Counted from the first letter of the stretch, positions 1 to 8,598 are shown. The stretch: 44,545 nucleotides of DNA from Glycomyces tenuis DSM 44171 (GCF_000427885.1 NZ_ATYW01000026.1:1-44545), one strand, 5' to 3'. Made by a program: numbers and translations. The notes: generated by a model from the sequence alone, not told the origin.

Positions 1-115
1 ATGACATTCACGCACGCTATGCGATTCTGAGGCAACACGCCCAGGACCGTGATACGACGATCCCGCAAGGTCGGTCGTTCAAGGTTCTGCGGGCTTGTGT
101 ATGTGGTCTCACTGG
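1..115 (+). other. 23S-5S rRNA spacer (window starts inside an rRNA operon)
   Basis: This stretch precedes the 5S rRNA and has no plausible gene. The usual 3' end of 23S rRNA is not visible, so 23S presumably ends just before the window. Most of the stretch should be internal transcribed spacer that RNase processing removes. This is inferred from its position only. Confidence 0.6.
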
Positions 116-238
116 TTTGTTTGGTGGTGAGAGCGGAAGTGGCACACCCGGTCCCATTCCGAACCCGGTCGTTACGGCTTCCAGCGCCGATGGTACTGCA
201 CCCGAGGGGGTGTGGGAGAGCAGGACACCGCCAAACAT
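116..238 (+). rRNA. rrf: 5S ribosomal RNA
   Basis: The sequence carries the conserved 5S core: a TCCCATTCCGAACCC-type loop region at about 151-166, CAGCGCCGATGGTACTGC at about 182-199, and GTGGGAGAGCAGGAC at about 211-225. Complementary ends pair TTTGGTGGT at about 119-127 with ACCGCCAAA at about 227-235. Length is about 120 nt, normal for 5S. It is the last gene of an rRNA operon and is followed by two hairpins. The exact ends are uncertain by a few bases because they were set by pairing and not by alignment. Confidence 0.95.
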
Positions 239-249
239 TGACATGACGC

Positions 250-278
250 AAGGGCCCCCGCCAACAGCGGGGGCCCTT
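250..278 (+). terminator. Hairpin terminator after 5S rRNA
   Basis: A perfect 12-bp stem (250-261 with 267-278) closes a CAACA loop. It contains five consecutive G:C pairs and starts about 12 bases after the 5S gene. No long T-run follows, as is usual in high-GC actinobacteria. Confidence 0.8.
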
Positions 279-309
279 CGCCGTACTCCCCAGCGCACAT
301 GGCGGCACC

Positions 310-332
310 GGCCCCCACGCGCAGTGGGGGCC
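310..332 (+). terminator. Second hairpin after the rRNA operon
   Basis: A 9-bp perfect stem, GGCCCCCAC (310-318) with GTGGGGGCC (324-332), has a 5-base loop and is followed by TTT. It sits in tandem with the hairpin at 250-278. Two terminators in a row are common behind strongly transcribed rRNA operons and would also shield the next gene. Confidence 0.65.
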
Positions 333-394
333 TTTCGCATGCCTTCATTAGGCTGGTCCTTGATGCCAGCTGCGATCGGGGGAGGCCTGGTTCA

Positions 395-613
395 ATGCGA
401 CGGGGAATCTGCGTCAAATGCCGAAGCGACCATGTCTACGTGCTCGCCGGCAGAGCGGGCGGCTATTCGGAGGTTGAACTCGGCACCCGGTGGTCGCAAG
501 AGTCATACCTGCACTTCTATGCATGCGCGGTCTGCGGGTACCTCGAGAGCTACATCAACCCCGACCGGCTCGACAAGGTCGTCAAGCACGGCCGACCGCT
601 GCGGCCCTCGTAG
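395..613 (+). CDS. Small zinc-ribbon protein, function unknown
   Basis: A 72-residue protein with two CxxC pairs, CVKC near residues 6-9 and CAVC near residues 45-48, spaced as in a one-zinc ribbon. The longer open frame from 299 runs through the hairpin at 310-332 and lacks a ribosome site. The ATG at 395 sits 9 bases after GGGGGAGG (378-385), so I chose it. The family role is not known to me; such ribbons usually bind nucleic acid or protein partners. It stands alone between the rRNA operon and nadD, with its own strong Shine-Dalgarno. A promoter was not recognised. Confidence 0.7.
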   Translation: MRRGICVKCRSDHVYVLAGRAGGYSEVELGTRWSQESYLHFYACAVCGYLESYINPDRLDKVVKHGRPLRPS

Positions 614-672
614 GCGCAGCCTTGCCCGGGATCGGCCACAGCCGGAGCGGGCGTGCCGCCGCCCGAACGCTG

Positions 673-678
673 TAGGAT
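673..678 (+). promoter_or_regulatory. -10 element TAGGAT for leaderless nadD
   Basis: TAGGAT is followed by 7 bases and then the GTG start at 686. Transcription from this -10 would begin at or next to the start codon, giving a leaderless mRNA. No Shine-Dalgarno precedes the GTG. The same geometry recurs at seven or more other genes in the window. Confidence 0.6.
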
Positions 679-685
679 CTGCGCT

Positions 686-1288
686 GTGCCAGAGCAGCCG
701 TTTCGCCGTGTGGGAATCTTCGGAGGGACGTTCGACCCCCCGCACCTCGGGCATCTCGTAGCCGCCAGCGAGGCGGCGATGCGGTGTGAGCTCGATGAGG
801 TCGTCTTCGTTCCCGCCGGCGACCCCTGGCAGAAGAACCATCGGGCGATCACCGATGCCGCGGACCGGCTCGCGATGACCCGCCTCGCCGTCGAGCCCGA
901 TCCCCGCTTCCGGGTGAGCACCTGCGACATCGACCGGCCCGGCCACACCTACGCGATCGACACCGTCGCCGACGTCCGAGCCGAATACGGCTCCCAGATC
1001 GACCTCTACTTCATCATCGGCGCCGACTCCCTCGAGAACCTCCGCACCTGGCACCGCGTCGATGAGCTGTGCGAGGCCGTCAAGTTCATCGCCGTGAACC
1101 GGCCAGGGCATTCGCGGCGCGAAGTCGACGTCTCCTTCGGCATCGAGGTCGAATTCGTCGACGCGCCCGGTGTCGCCGTCTCCTCCAGCGAATGCCGCCG
1201 ACGTGTCGCCGACGCCGAGCCGATCCGCTACCTGGTGCCCGACAGCGTCGACGGCTACATCGCCGAACACGGGCTTTACCGCAGCTGA
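686..1288 (+). CDS. nadD: Nicotinate-mononucleotide adenylyltransferase NadD
   Basis: Cytoplasmic enzyme that joins nicotinate mononucleotide and ATP to deaminoNAD, in NAD biosynthesis. The 200-residue product has the nucleotidyltransferase signature GIFGGTFDPPHLGH (HxGH) near residues 10-23 and the C-terminal SSSECRR, which corresponds to the family ISSTxIR motif. The open frame extends upstream to 653, but the GTG at 686 gives family-typical length and starts right where RNA synthesis would begin from the TAGGAT -10. It is followed by rsfS and a phosphatase gene, a standard bacterial neighbourhood. Confidence 0.95.
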   Translation: MPEQPFRRVGIFGGTFDPPHLGHLVAASEAAMRCELDEVVFVPAGDPWQKNHRAITDAADRLAMTRLAVEPDPRFRVSTCDIDRPGHTYAIDTVADVRAEYGSQIDLYFIIGADSLENLRTWHRVDELCEAVKFIAVNRPGHSRREVDVSFGIEVEFVDAPGVAVSSSECRRRVADAEPIRYLVPDSVDGYIAEHGLYRS

Positions 1289-1410
1289 ACGGCTGCGGCG
1301 TGGCGCAGGCCTGATCGCGCGAAACAGAGAAGGTGTTGTCGGTCCGGACGTGTAAGACTAGAGCGGTACGCCGGAGAACACCGGCAGGATTCTCGTCGAT
1401 AGGGGAGTAC

Positions 1411-1830
1411 GTGACCGCAACCGACACCGCCAAGACCCTGGCGTTCTCCGCAGCGCAGGCGGCGGCCGACAGGAAGGCCCACGACATCAACCTGCGGGAC
1501 GTCACCGAGAAGATAGCGCTCACCGACGTCTTCGTGATCGTCTCGGCGACGAACGAACGGCAGGTCAAGGCGATCGTCGACGCGGTGGAAGAGCGGCTCA
1601 TCAAAGAGCACGACACCCGCCCGCTGCGCCGCGAGGGCAAGGGCGGAGGCGAGCAGTGGGTGCTGCTCGACTACGGCGAGATCGTCGTCCACGTCTTCCA
1701 CCAGGAGGCACGCCAGTACTTCGGCCTCGACGGCCTCTGGAAGGACTGCCCCCAGATCCCCTTCACCGACGCCTCCGCGCCTCCGACGGACCGCTCAGAA
1801 GGCGACGAGGACCCCGAGGAGCAGCCGTGA
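1411..1830 (+). CDS. rsfS: Ribosome silencing factor RsfS (YbeB/Iojap)
   Basis: RsfS binds ribosomal protein uL14 and blocks joining of the 30S and 50S subunits under starvation. The 139-residue protein matches the family throughout: KAHDINLRDVTE, FVIVSATNERQVKAIVD and GEQWVLLDYGEIVVHVF are hallmarks. The open frame extends upstream, but the GTG at 1411 follows AGGGGAG (1401-1407) at good spacing. The C-terminal tail is acidic (about 20 residues). The stop overlaps the next start by GTGA, so the phosphatase gene is probably translationally coupled. Confidence 0.95.
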   Translation: MTATDTAKTLAFSAAQAAADRKAHDINLRDVTEKIALTDVFVIVSATNERQVKAIVDAVEERLIKEHDTRPLRREGKGGGEQWVLLDYGEIVVHVFHQEARQYFGLDGLWKDCPQIPFTDASAPPTDRSEGDEDPEEQP

Positions 1831-2489
1831 ACCGACTACTTGTGGTGCGGCACGGGCAGACGGCATGGAACCTGTCGGGCCGCATCCAGGGCTCCTCCGA
1901 CATCGACCTCGACGAGACGGGCCGCGCCCAGGCCGCCGAGGCCGCACCGGCCATCGCCGCGTACGAACCGACCCGCATCATCTCCTCCGACCTGCGGCGG
2001 GCCGTCGACACCGCCCGCCCGGTCGCCGAGCTCACCGGCGTCGAGATCGAGCTGGACAAGCGCCTGCGCGAGCGCGGCTACGGCCCGTGGGAAGGGCTGA
2101 CGATGCTCGAGATCGCCGAGCGGTTCCCCGACGACCACGCGCGCTGGCGCGCCCAGGAGCCGCTGCTCAACCCCGAGATCGAGACCTGGGGCGACCTCAA
2201 GCGCCGCACCGGCGAGGCCGTGCGCGACCTCGTCGAGTCCGAGTTCGAAGGCACCTCCATCCTGGTCTGCCACGGCGGTTCGGCTCGACAGATCGTCGGC
2301 GGTGTACTCGGATGGGACCACGGGCCCACCAGCGGCCTGTCGGGCATGGACAATGTGCACTGGGCCGATCTGCGGCAGATGAAGTCCGGGAAGTGGCGGA
2401 TGTACGGCTACAACCTCGGCGTCACCGCACCGCACCTGGTCGGCTCCTCGCTGCTCGGGAAAGGCCAGCTGGCGGGCGACAAATCATAG
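1827..2489 (+). CDS. Histidine phosphatase family protein (phosphoglycerate mutase-like)
   Basis: A 220-residue cytoplasmic phosphatase of the histidine phosphatase superfamily. The catalytic motif LVVRHGQTAWN is near residues 5-15, the mid-region glutamate motif is ERGYGPWEG, and the second catalytic histidine lies in VCHGGSARQIVGG. Actinobacterial relatives beside rsfS include glucosyl-3-phosphoglycerate phosphatase (GpgP), but the sequence alone does not fix the substrate. The start is GTG at 1827, overlapping the rsfS stop by 4 bases, with GAGGAG upstream at 1816-1821. Confidence 0.85.
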   Translation: MNRLLVVRHGQTAWNLSGRIQGSSDIDLDETGRAQAAEAAPAIAAYEPTRIISSDLRRAVDTARPVAELTGVEIELDKRLRERGYGPWEGLTMLEIAERFPDDHARWRAQEPLLNPEIETWGDLKRRTGEAVRDLVESEFEGTSILVCHGGSARQIVGGVLGWDHGPTSGLSGMDNVHWADLRQMKSGKWRMYGYNLGVTAPHLVGSSLLGKGQLAGDKS

Positions 2490-2527
2490 CGGTGCAACCG
2501 CACCTCGATCCTGGACGTCGAATTCGC

Positions 2528-3028
2528 ATGGATACACCGAAACTGCGCGTCAGACAGCTCACGAGGCTGACCGGTGCCGTGGCCGCCACCGGGTTCCTCA
2601 TGGCCGCCGTGGTCGCCTGCGGATCGGGAGGCGGGAGCGGCGGAAGCGAGGATTCGCCGAATATCGTGGCGCCCACTGCCCCGGCGGTCTCTACCACCAT
2701 CGAACTGACCGAACCCCTGCAGACCGAACCCGAGGTGACCGATATGCCCAGTGAGACCCCCTACCTGGACCCGTCCATGGGATCCTCGGACAAACCGACC
2801 TCTAACGCCGTGATGACCATCACCGGCACGATCGAGTCCGGCGTCGAATCGGGATGCCTGGTCATGACCTACAACGGCACTGTGTACGGCATCTTCGGCC
2901 AATACGACAAATCGGTCGTCTACGCGGGCGCCGAGGTGACCCTGCACGGGCACCTCGACCCGGGCATGATGTCGTTCTGCCAGCAGGGAACGCCGTTCGT
3001 GGTGGAGGAAGCCGAATCCGCCCGTTAG
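2528..3028 (+). CDS. Putative lipoprotein with C-terminal OB-like domain
   Basis: A 166-residue predicted lipoprotein. A basic N-terminus and hydrophobic stretch lead to the lipobox VVAC, with the modified cysteine at residue 31. A Gly/Ser linker and a Thr/Pro/Glu-rich segment (about residues 35-90) follow, then a compact beta-rich domain (about 95-160) containing TITGTIESGVESGC and VTLHGHLDPG, with two cysteines that could form a disulfide. The fold resembles a small OB-type domain, but I do not recognise a named family. The ATG at 2528 gives a normal signal peptide. The role is probably extracellular. Confidence 0.75.
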   Translation: MDTPKLRVRQLTRLTGAVAATGFLMAAVVACGSGGGSGGSEDSPNIVAPTAPAVSTTIELTEPLQTEPEVTDMPSETPYLDPSMGSSDKPTSNAVMTITGTIESGVESGCLVMTYNGTVYGIFGQYDKSVVYAGAEVTLHGHLDPGMMSFCQQGTPFVVEEAESAR

Positions 3029-3029
3029 G

Positions 3030-3035
3030 TAATGT
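3030..3035 (+). promoter_or_regulatory. -10 element TAATGT for leaderless degV gene
   Basis: TAATGT is followed by 6 bases and the GTG start at 3042. No Shine-Dalgarno lies upstream of that GTG. It fits the leaderless spacing seen elsewhere in this window. The element overlaps the end of the lipoprotein gene. Confidence 0.45.
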
Positions 3036-3041
3036 GGCCGG

Positions 3042-3893
3042 GTGACCGTCGCTGTCGTTACCGATTCCACCTCGGCGCTGCCCGAGCACCTACGTGCCGA
3101 GCAGAGCAACCTGACGGTGCTCGGCATCCCCGTGCTCATCGGCGGCCAGGAGTACCGCGAAGGCGAGGACATCGCCGCGGCCGCGATCCTCCAGGCGCTG
3201 CGCGAGCCGCGCACGACGGTGACGACGTCGCGGCTCTCCCCCGAGCTGCTGCGCGAGACCTACCGGCGGCTGCTCGACGAGGGCGCCACCGGCGTCGTGT
3301 CGGTGCACCTGTCGGGCAAGCTCTCGGGGACCGTGGCGGCGGCCGAGGCCGCCGCGGCCGGTTTCAGCGGGCGCGTCGCCGTCGTCGACTCACTCGGGGC
3401 CGGCATGGGCGTCGGCTTCCCCGTGCTCGCCGCGGCCGACACGGCCGACAAGGGCGGCGACGCACTCGAGTGCGCGGCCGCCGCGCAGGAGGCGATCGGC
3501 CGCACCACCACTTACTTCTACCTCGACACGCTCGAGTACCTGCGGCGCGGCGGCCGGATCAGCACCGCGAAGGCACTGGTGGGCACGGCCCTGTCGGTCA
3601 AGCCGATCCTCGGCGTCGACGACGGGCGCATCGACATGATCGAGAAGGTCCGCACCCCAACGCGGGGCCTCCAGCGCCTGGCGGCCCTGGCGGTGGGCGA
3701 CGCCGGGGACGCCGAAGTCGAGATGACGGTGCACCACCTGGGCGCTGAACGGCGCGCCGAGGCCCTCGCGGGCTGGCTGCGCGAACGCTTCGGGGACCGC
3801 CTGCGGCGCATGGACGTGACCGAGGTGGGCGCGGCGATCGGCGCCCACTGCGGGCCTGGTCTCGTCGGCGTCATCACCCGCCGCCTGGCCTGA
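3042..3893 (+). CDS. DegV family fatty-acid-binding protein
   Basis: A 283-residue DegV protein. In Gram-positive bacteria such proteins (FakB) bind a fatty acid for phosphorylation by the kinase FakA. The N-terminus VAVVTDSTSALP and the motif TTSRLSPELL, followed later by SVHLSGKLSGTV, are typical of the family and surround the lipid headgroup site. No FakA/DAK partner is adjacent. The GTG at 3042 is placed for leaderless translation. In actinobacteria degV commonly sits next to comEA-comEC, as here. Confidence 0.9.
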   Translation: MTVAVVTDSTSALPEHLRAEQSNLTVLGIPVLIGGQEYREGEDIAAAAILQALREPRTTVTTSRLSPELLRETYRRLLDEGATGVVSVHLSGKLSGTVAAAEAAAAGFSGRVAVVDSLGAGMGVGFPVLAAADTADKGGDALECAAAAQEAIGRTTTYFYLDTLEYLRRGGRISTAKALVGTALSVKPILGVDDGRIDMIEKVRTPTRGLQRLAALAVGDAGDAEVEMTVHHLGAERRAEALAGWLRERFGDRLRRMDVTEVGAAIGAHCGPGLVGVITRRLA

Positions 3894-3951
3894 GCCGCGC
3901 AGGCCGGCGCATTATGACCGGCCAGAACGTGAACGTCCATGGAAACCACGG

Positions 3952-3981
3952 TTGTCCACAGGGTCGATCGAGTTATCCACA
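3952..3981 (+). promoter_or_regulatory. Pair of DnaA boxes
   Basis: TTGTCCACA (3952-3960) and TTATCCACA (3973-3981) are both exact 9-mers of the actinobacterial/E. coli DnaA-box type, in the same orientation. Their starts are 21 bp apart, about two helical turns. They lie in the 139-bp gap between degV and comEA. Binding by DnaA is inferred from sequence only. Confidence 0.65.
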
Positions 3982-4032
3982 GGCGCGAAAATTGTCGAGT
4001 CACGCCCGTAACCTTCGCTCGTTGAGCCGGGT

Positions 4033-4824
4033 ATGGACGTCAAAGATCCACCACAAGGCGCGGCCCTGGCCGCGAAGCTCCGACTCAAACTCGACGAGCT
4101 CGACGAGACGCAGCGGGTCTGCGAGGAGACCGTGAACATCGCCAGCGGCGAGGTCGACGGCGGCAAGACCGCACCAGTGCCGCTGTCGCTGCCGCCGCGT
4201 CGGCGGCAGATGACCGACCGCGTCGAGAAGATCCAGGCCAGACTCGGCCTGTCCCACGCCAACCGCTGGGTGCTGGCGGCGGTCGCGTTCGTCGTCGCGG
4301 CCGTCGGCCTGTTCGTCACGATCCTCGCCTGGCCCGAGTCGGAACCGACGGCGACGGCCGCGGCCGAACCGGCCGCTTCGGCCGCGGCGGCACCGGAGAC
4401 GATCGTCGTCTCGGTCGCCGGGGCCGTGAACGAACCGGGGATCGTCGAGCTCGAGGAGGGGTCGCGCGTCGCCGACGCGATCGAGGCCGCCGGCGGCCTG
4501 AGCGACGGCGCCGACCTCGGATTCCTCAACCTGGCGCGCGTGGTCGCGGACGGCGACCTCGTCGCGGTCCCGGACGCCTCCGCCGAGACCGGCGAGGCGG
4601 GCGCCGCGCCGGGCGGCGGCGCGGCCGCGGGCGGCCTGGTCAACATCAACGTGGCCGACGAGGAGACGCTCGCGTCGCTGACGGGCATCGGGCCCGTCCT
4701 GGCCGAACGCATCATCGCCTACCGGGAGGAGAACGGCAGCTTCCAGTCGGTCGACGAACTGTCCGAAGTGCAAGGAGTCGGGCCGAAACTGCTGGAGCAG
4801 ATCCGTGAGCAGGTGACCCTGTGA
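4033..4824 (+). CDS. comEA: ComEA family DNA-binding competence protein
   Basis: Membrane-anchored DNA receptor of the competence type. The 263-residue protein has a charged cytoplasmic N-terminus (1-75), one membrane segment (about 78-100, WVLAAVAFVVAAVGLFVTIL), an Ala/Pro linker, an SLBB-type domain (about 118-180, VVSVAGAVNEPGIVELEEG) and a Gly/Ala spacer. The C-terminal tandem helix-hairpin-helix domain (about 200-263) has motifs LTGIGPVLAERII and VQGVGPKLLEQI. This is the normal ComEA plan. It is followed closely by comEC. Natural competence is not demonstrated for most actinobacteria, so the working role may differ. Confidence 0.9.
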   Translation: MDVKDPPQGAALAAKLRLKLDELDETQRVCEETVNIASGEVDGGKTAPVPLSLPPRRRQMTDRVEKIQARLGLSHANRWVLAAVAFVVAAVGLFVTILAWPESEPTATAAAEPAASAAAAPETIVVSVAGAVNEPGIVELEEGSRVADAIEAAGGLSDGADLGFLNLARVVADGDLVAVPDASAETGEAGAAPGGGAAAGGLVNINVADEETLASLTGIGPVLAERIIAYREENGSFQSVDELSEVQGVGPKLLEQIREQVTL

Positions 4825-4900
4825 ACGGCCGAAGCCGGTGCCGCGGGCCGCAAGTTCGCCACGCGCGGGAGCGGACGCCCGGGCGCGGCCGGGAGGTCCC

Positions 4901-7216
4901 GTGAGCGATCTGACCGGCCGCCACCTCGAATCCTCCGACGTCGTCCGCCGCGACTGGCGACTGCCCCTGGCGGCGATCGGCGCCTGGGCTGCGGCGCTCG
5001 GCGGCCTCTACGGCAGCACCGCCACCGGCGCTATCACCGCAGTGGGGTGCGCAGGGCTGCTCCTGGCGTGCCGCGGACGGCAGGGCCGAATCCGGGCCGC
5101 CGTCGCCACGGTCGCGTTCGGCGGTCTGCTCGCCTCCGCCGTCACTGCCGTGCACGTGGCCGTCCGCGACGACGACGCGCTGCGCCGCTTGACCGCCGCC
5201 GAAACCGGCGGCGAGGCCGAACTGGTGGTCGACACGGTTCCCAAACCGTCGGCGCGCAGTCCCGGCGTCTACACCGCCGAGGCGCACCTGCGCTCGTTCA
5301 CGACCGAGACGCACACCGTGCGAGGCAACTGGCAGGTCTTCCTCGTCGCCAGCGGCGACGCCTGGGGGGAGGTGACCTCGGGTCAGCGGCTCACGGTCGC
5401 CGCCGCGGTCGAACAGGCCGAGCCCGGCAGCCTGACGGCCGCGGTGGTGAGCGCCCGAGGCCCCCCGGAGCTCGACGGCCGACCGTCCGCGCCGCACCGC
5501 CTGGCCGAGCACGTCCGCGAGCGCCTGGCGGAGGCCTCGGCCGCCGCGCCCGAACCCGAGGCGGGGCTGATCCCCGCACTCGCGGTGGGCGACACCTCCC
5601 GGATGGACCAGGAGCTCGCGGATGACTTCCGCACGACCGGCCTGGTGCACCTGGTGGTGGTCTCCGGCTACCACCTGAGCCTGGTGGTCGGGGCGGTCCT
5701 GGCCATGGCCCTGGCGCTGCGGGCCGGCCCGCGCGTGCGAGTGGCGGCGGGAGCCGTGGCGCTGGCGGGCATCGTGGTCATCGCGGGGCCGCAGCCGAGC
5801 GTGCTGCGGGCGGCGGTGATGGCCGGGATGACACTGCTGGCGCTCGCCGCCGGCCGGCCGAGAGCGGTGATGCCCGCCCTCGCGACGGCCGTGCTGGTGC
5901 TGATCCTGGCCGACCCGGACATGGCCTCCTCACTGGGGTTCGCGCTCTCGGTGGCCGCCTGCGCGGGCCTGGTGCTGCTGGCGTTCCGATGGGCCCGGCC
6001 GCTGGAGCACCGCGGCTGGCCGCAGCCGGTGGCTCTGGCGGTGACCATCCCGGCCGCGACGCAGGTGGCGGTCACGCCGCTGCTGGCGATGTTCGCAGGC
6101 GGGATCAGCCTGGTGTCGGTCCCGGTGAACCTGCTGGCGACGCTGGTGGCCGCGCCGGTGGTGGTGCTGTCGGTCGCCGCGGCGGCCGCCGCGGCGATCT
6201 GGCTCCCCGCCGGGGAGTGGTGCGCTCAGGCGGCGGCGATCCCCGCGCGGTGGCTGGTGTGGCTGGCGGAGACCGGCGCCGACGTGCCCGGCGCGGTGCT
6301 GCCGTGGCCCACCGGCGTGTGGTGGGGCCTGCTCGCCGGACTGGCCCTTGCGATCCTGATAGGACTGCTGCACGTGCGCCGGGTGCGGCGCCCGCTGCTG
6401 GCGGTGCTCGCCGCCGCGGCCTTGGGCACGATCCCCGCCTGCCTGCTCACCGACGGGCCGCCCTCGGGCTGGGTGGTGACGATGTGCGATGTCGGCCAAG
6501 GGGACGCGCTCGTGCTGCCCGCCGGCGACGCGGTGGTGGTCGTCGACGCCGGGCCGGACGCCACCGCGGTGGACGCCTGCCTGGACGGCCTCGGCGTCGA
6601 ACGGGTGGCGCTGCTCGTGCTGTCCCACTTCCACGTCGACCACACGGCCGGGATCGACGGGGTGATGGACGGCAGAGCAGTGGACGCGATCCTCGCGCCG
6701 CCGCCCGGTGAGGCGCGGTACGGCTTCGACATGGTGGCCGAGCATGCCGGCGAGGTGCCGGTGATCGAGCCGGTGCCCGGCGAGGTCTACGAGTTCGGCG
6801 CGACGAAGGTGGAGGTGCTCTCGCCTCCGGAGCAGTTGCTGGCGGGGACGCGCTCGGACCCCAACAACAACTCGGTCGTGCTGCGCGCCGACGTGGCCGG
6901 GACGAGCGTGCTGCTCACCGGCGACGTGGAGCTCGAGGCGCAGCGGATGCTCCTCGACGCCGGACGCGAGCTCGACGTGGACGTGCTGAAAATGCCCCAC
7001 CACGGTTCCTCGTTCCAAGTGCCGGAGTTCCTGGAGGCCGCCGACCCGGCCGTGGCGCTCGTCGGCGTCGGGGCGGGCAACGAGTACGGGCACCCCGACC
7101 CCGGGCCGCTGGCGCTGCTCGAGGACTCGGGGAGCCTGGTGTTCCGCACGGACCTGTCAGGCTCGATCACGGTGACGAGGGACGGTGACGCCTTTCGCGT
7201 GTCAACCGACGAGTGA
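4901..7216 (+). CDS. comEC: ComEC/Rec2 DNA internalisation channel
   Basis: A 771-residue membrane protein. Order: N-terminal membrane segments and an OB-like region, the Competence core with many membrane helices (about residues 225-530, including VHLVVVSGYHLSLV), and a C-terminal metallo-beta-lactamase-like domain (about 530-770). That domain keeps the metal motif LSHFHVDHTAG (HxHxDH) and a later MPHHGS. The family transports single-stranded DNA across the membrane during transformation. The open frame begins at 4838, but the GTG at 4901 has GGGAGG directly upstream (4891-4896), so I prefer it. Confidence 0.9.
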   Translation: MSDLTGRHLESSDVVRRDWRLPLAAIGAWAAALGGLYGSTATGAITAVGCAGLLLACRGRQGRIRAAVATVAFGGLLASAVTAVHVAVRDDDALRRLTAAETGGEAELVVDTVPKPSARSPGVYTAEAHLRSFTTETHTVRGNWQVFLVASGDAWGEVTSGQRLTVAAAVEQAEPGSLTAAVVSARGPPELDGRPSAPHRLAEHVRERLAEASAAAPEPEAGLIPALAVGDTSRMDQELADDFRTTGLVHLVVVSGYHLSLVVGAVLAMALALRAGPRVRVAAGAVALAGIVVIAGPQPSVLRAAVMAGMTLLALAAGRPRAVMPALATAVLVLILADPDMASSLGFALSVAACAGLVLLAFRWARPLEHRGWPQPVALAVTIPAATQVAVTPLLAMFAGGISLVSVPVNLLATLVAAPVVVLSVAAAAAAAIWLPAGEWCAQAAAIPARWLVWLAETGADVPGAVLPWPTGVWWGLLAGLALAILIGLLHVRRVRRPLLAVLAAAALGTIPACLLTDGPPSGWVVTMCDVGQGDALVLPAGDAVVVVDAGPDATAVDACLDGLGVERVALLVLSHFHVDHTAGIDGVMDGRAVDAILAPPPGEARYGFDMVAEHAGEVPVIEPVPGEVYEFGATKVEVLSPPEQLLAGTRSDPNNNSVVLRADVAGTSVLLTGDVELEAQRMLLDAGRELDVDVLKMPHHGSSFQVPEFLEAADPAVALVGVGAGNEYGHPDPGPLALLEDSGSLVFRTDLSGSITVTRDGDAFRVSTDE

Positions 7217-7349
7217 CGTGCCGGGGCACCGTTCGGGTGACAGGCCGCCGACCGCGTCCGCCGCGCTTGCGCAGCACAGCGACGCGGTGCGCGCGAGCGC
7301 GGCGCGGTGGAATCTGGGCCCGCGCTCCGAAACATGGAAGGATGGAGCC

Positions 7350-8351
7350 GTGGCTGCACTCCATCCGATCCTCCTGGTCTTGGGCGACGACGAATTCCTC
7401 ACCGAGCGGGCCGCCGCCGAATACGTCGCGGCGGTGCGCGACGGGCTCCCGCCCACCGACCCGCCGCCGGTGGTCAACCGCGTCCCCGCCTCCGACCTCA
7501 CCGCCGGCTCGCTCGTCGAACTGACGAGCCCCACCCTGTTCGGTGGTGCCGTGGTCGCGATCATCGAGTCCGCGCAGGACGCCGACAAGGACACCATCGC
7601 CGCCATCCTCGACTACGCCTCCCGGCCCGCGCCCGGCATTCACATGGCGGTGTGCCACAACGGCGGGAACAAGGGCAAGGCCCTCTCCGAAGGGCTCAAG
7701 AAGCTCGACGTCGAGCTGGTGCGGGCCTCCAAGATCAAGCGCCAGCCCGACCGGGTGGCGTTCGTGCGCGGTGAGCTGCGCGCCGCCGGGGCCTCGCCGC
7801 GCTCGGCCTCGGCCGAGATCGCCGACACCATCATCCAGGCCGTCGGCTCGGACCTGCGCGAACTGGCCTCGGCCTGCGCGCAGTTGGTGTCCGACACCGA
7901 GGGCAACATCACCGTCGACAGCGTCGCCCGCTACTACTCGGGGCGCGCCGAGGTCACCGGGTTCAGTGTCGCCGACGCGACCGTGGCCGGGAACGCCGGC
8001 GAGGCGCTCGGGGCGCTGCGCTGGGCCATGCAGATCGGCGTCGACCCGGTGCCCATCGCCGACGCTTTGGCGATGGCGGTGCGGAATCTGTCCCGAGTGG
8101 CCACTGAACGCGGCGGCGCGGGCCAGCTCGCCGGGCAGCTCGGCATGGCGCCCTGGCAGATCGACAAGGCCCGCCGTCAGGCCCGCAATTGGACCGTCGA
8201 CGGCCTGGCCGAGGCGATGCGCATCTGCGCCAAGCTCAACGGTGACGTCAAGGGCGGCGTGGACGACCGGGCGTGGGCCTTGGAGCACGCGATCCTGGAG
8301 ATCACGAGACTGAGCGAGGCCGGCGGCAGGGAGACGGGCGGGCGTGTCTGA
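7350..8351 (+). CDS. holA: DNA polymerase III subunit delta
   Basis: Clamp-loader delta subunit, which opens the beta sliding clamp. The 333-residue protein begins HPILLVLGDDEFLTERA, the family signature for the N-terminal AAA-like domain. It continues with YASRPAPGIHMAVCHNGG and the C-terminal collar region GNAGEALGALRWAMQIG. The start is GTG at 7350 with AAGGATGGAG upstream; the 165 bases of open frame before it look non-coding. In actinobacteria holA lies after comEC and near rpsT, as here. Confidence 0.92.
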   Translation: MAALHPILLVLGDDEFLTERAAAEYVAAVRDGLPPTDPPPVVNRVPASDLTAGSLVELTSPTLFGGAVVAIIESAQDADKDTIAAILDYASRPAPGIHMAVCHNGGNKGKALSEGLKKLDVELVRASKIKRQPDRVAFVRGELRAAGASPRSASAEIADTIIQAVGSDLRELASACAQLVSDTEGNITVDSVARYYSGRAEVTGFSVADATVAGNAGEALGALRWAMQIGVDPVPIADALAMAVRNLSRVATERGGAGQLAGQLGMAPWQIDKARRQARNWTVDGLAEAMRICAKLNGDVKGGVDDRAWALEHAILEITRLSEAGGRETGGRV

Positions 8352-8598
8352 GTATCGTCACGGCCGGGTGGCCCGGCCCCGGCGGCCTTGGTATTCGCGG
8401 GCGTTGCGGCTGCGGCATCTGTACCTGTCGCACGCGTGGTGCGTGGCGTTCTTCGAGGGGGCGATCGCGCTCGGGGTGCTGATGGCGCTCACGGAGCTCG
8501 TCTCGTGGTGGGTAGTGCCGGTGCTGCCGCTGGTGGTGGCGGCGATGGTGAAGCTCAACGACGTGATCGCGGGGGCGGTGGACCGCGGGAGCCGCTGA
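8344..8598 (+). CDS. Small membrane protein, unknown function
   Basis: An 84-residue protein overlapping the holA end by 8 bases (GTG start at 8344), so it is probably translated with holA. The N-terminus is Arg-rich, followed by two hydrophobic segments (about residues 34-52 and 56-72). No family recognised. It reads with the same codon bias as holA and the overlap is typical of a real operon gene. Confidence 0.6.
   Translation: MSEYRHGRVARPRRPWYSRALRLRHLYLSHAWCVAFFEGAIALGVLMALTELVSWWVVPVLPLVVAAMVKLNDVIAGAVDRGSR

Noticed and set aside
3042..3893. A FakA/FakB-type fatty acid kinase pair
   Set aside because: Only the DegV (FakB-like) part is here; no FakA partner is adjacent. The DhaL-type gene at 35109 is a separate dihydroxyacetone-kinase subunit.
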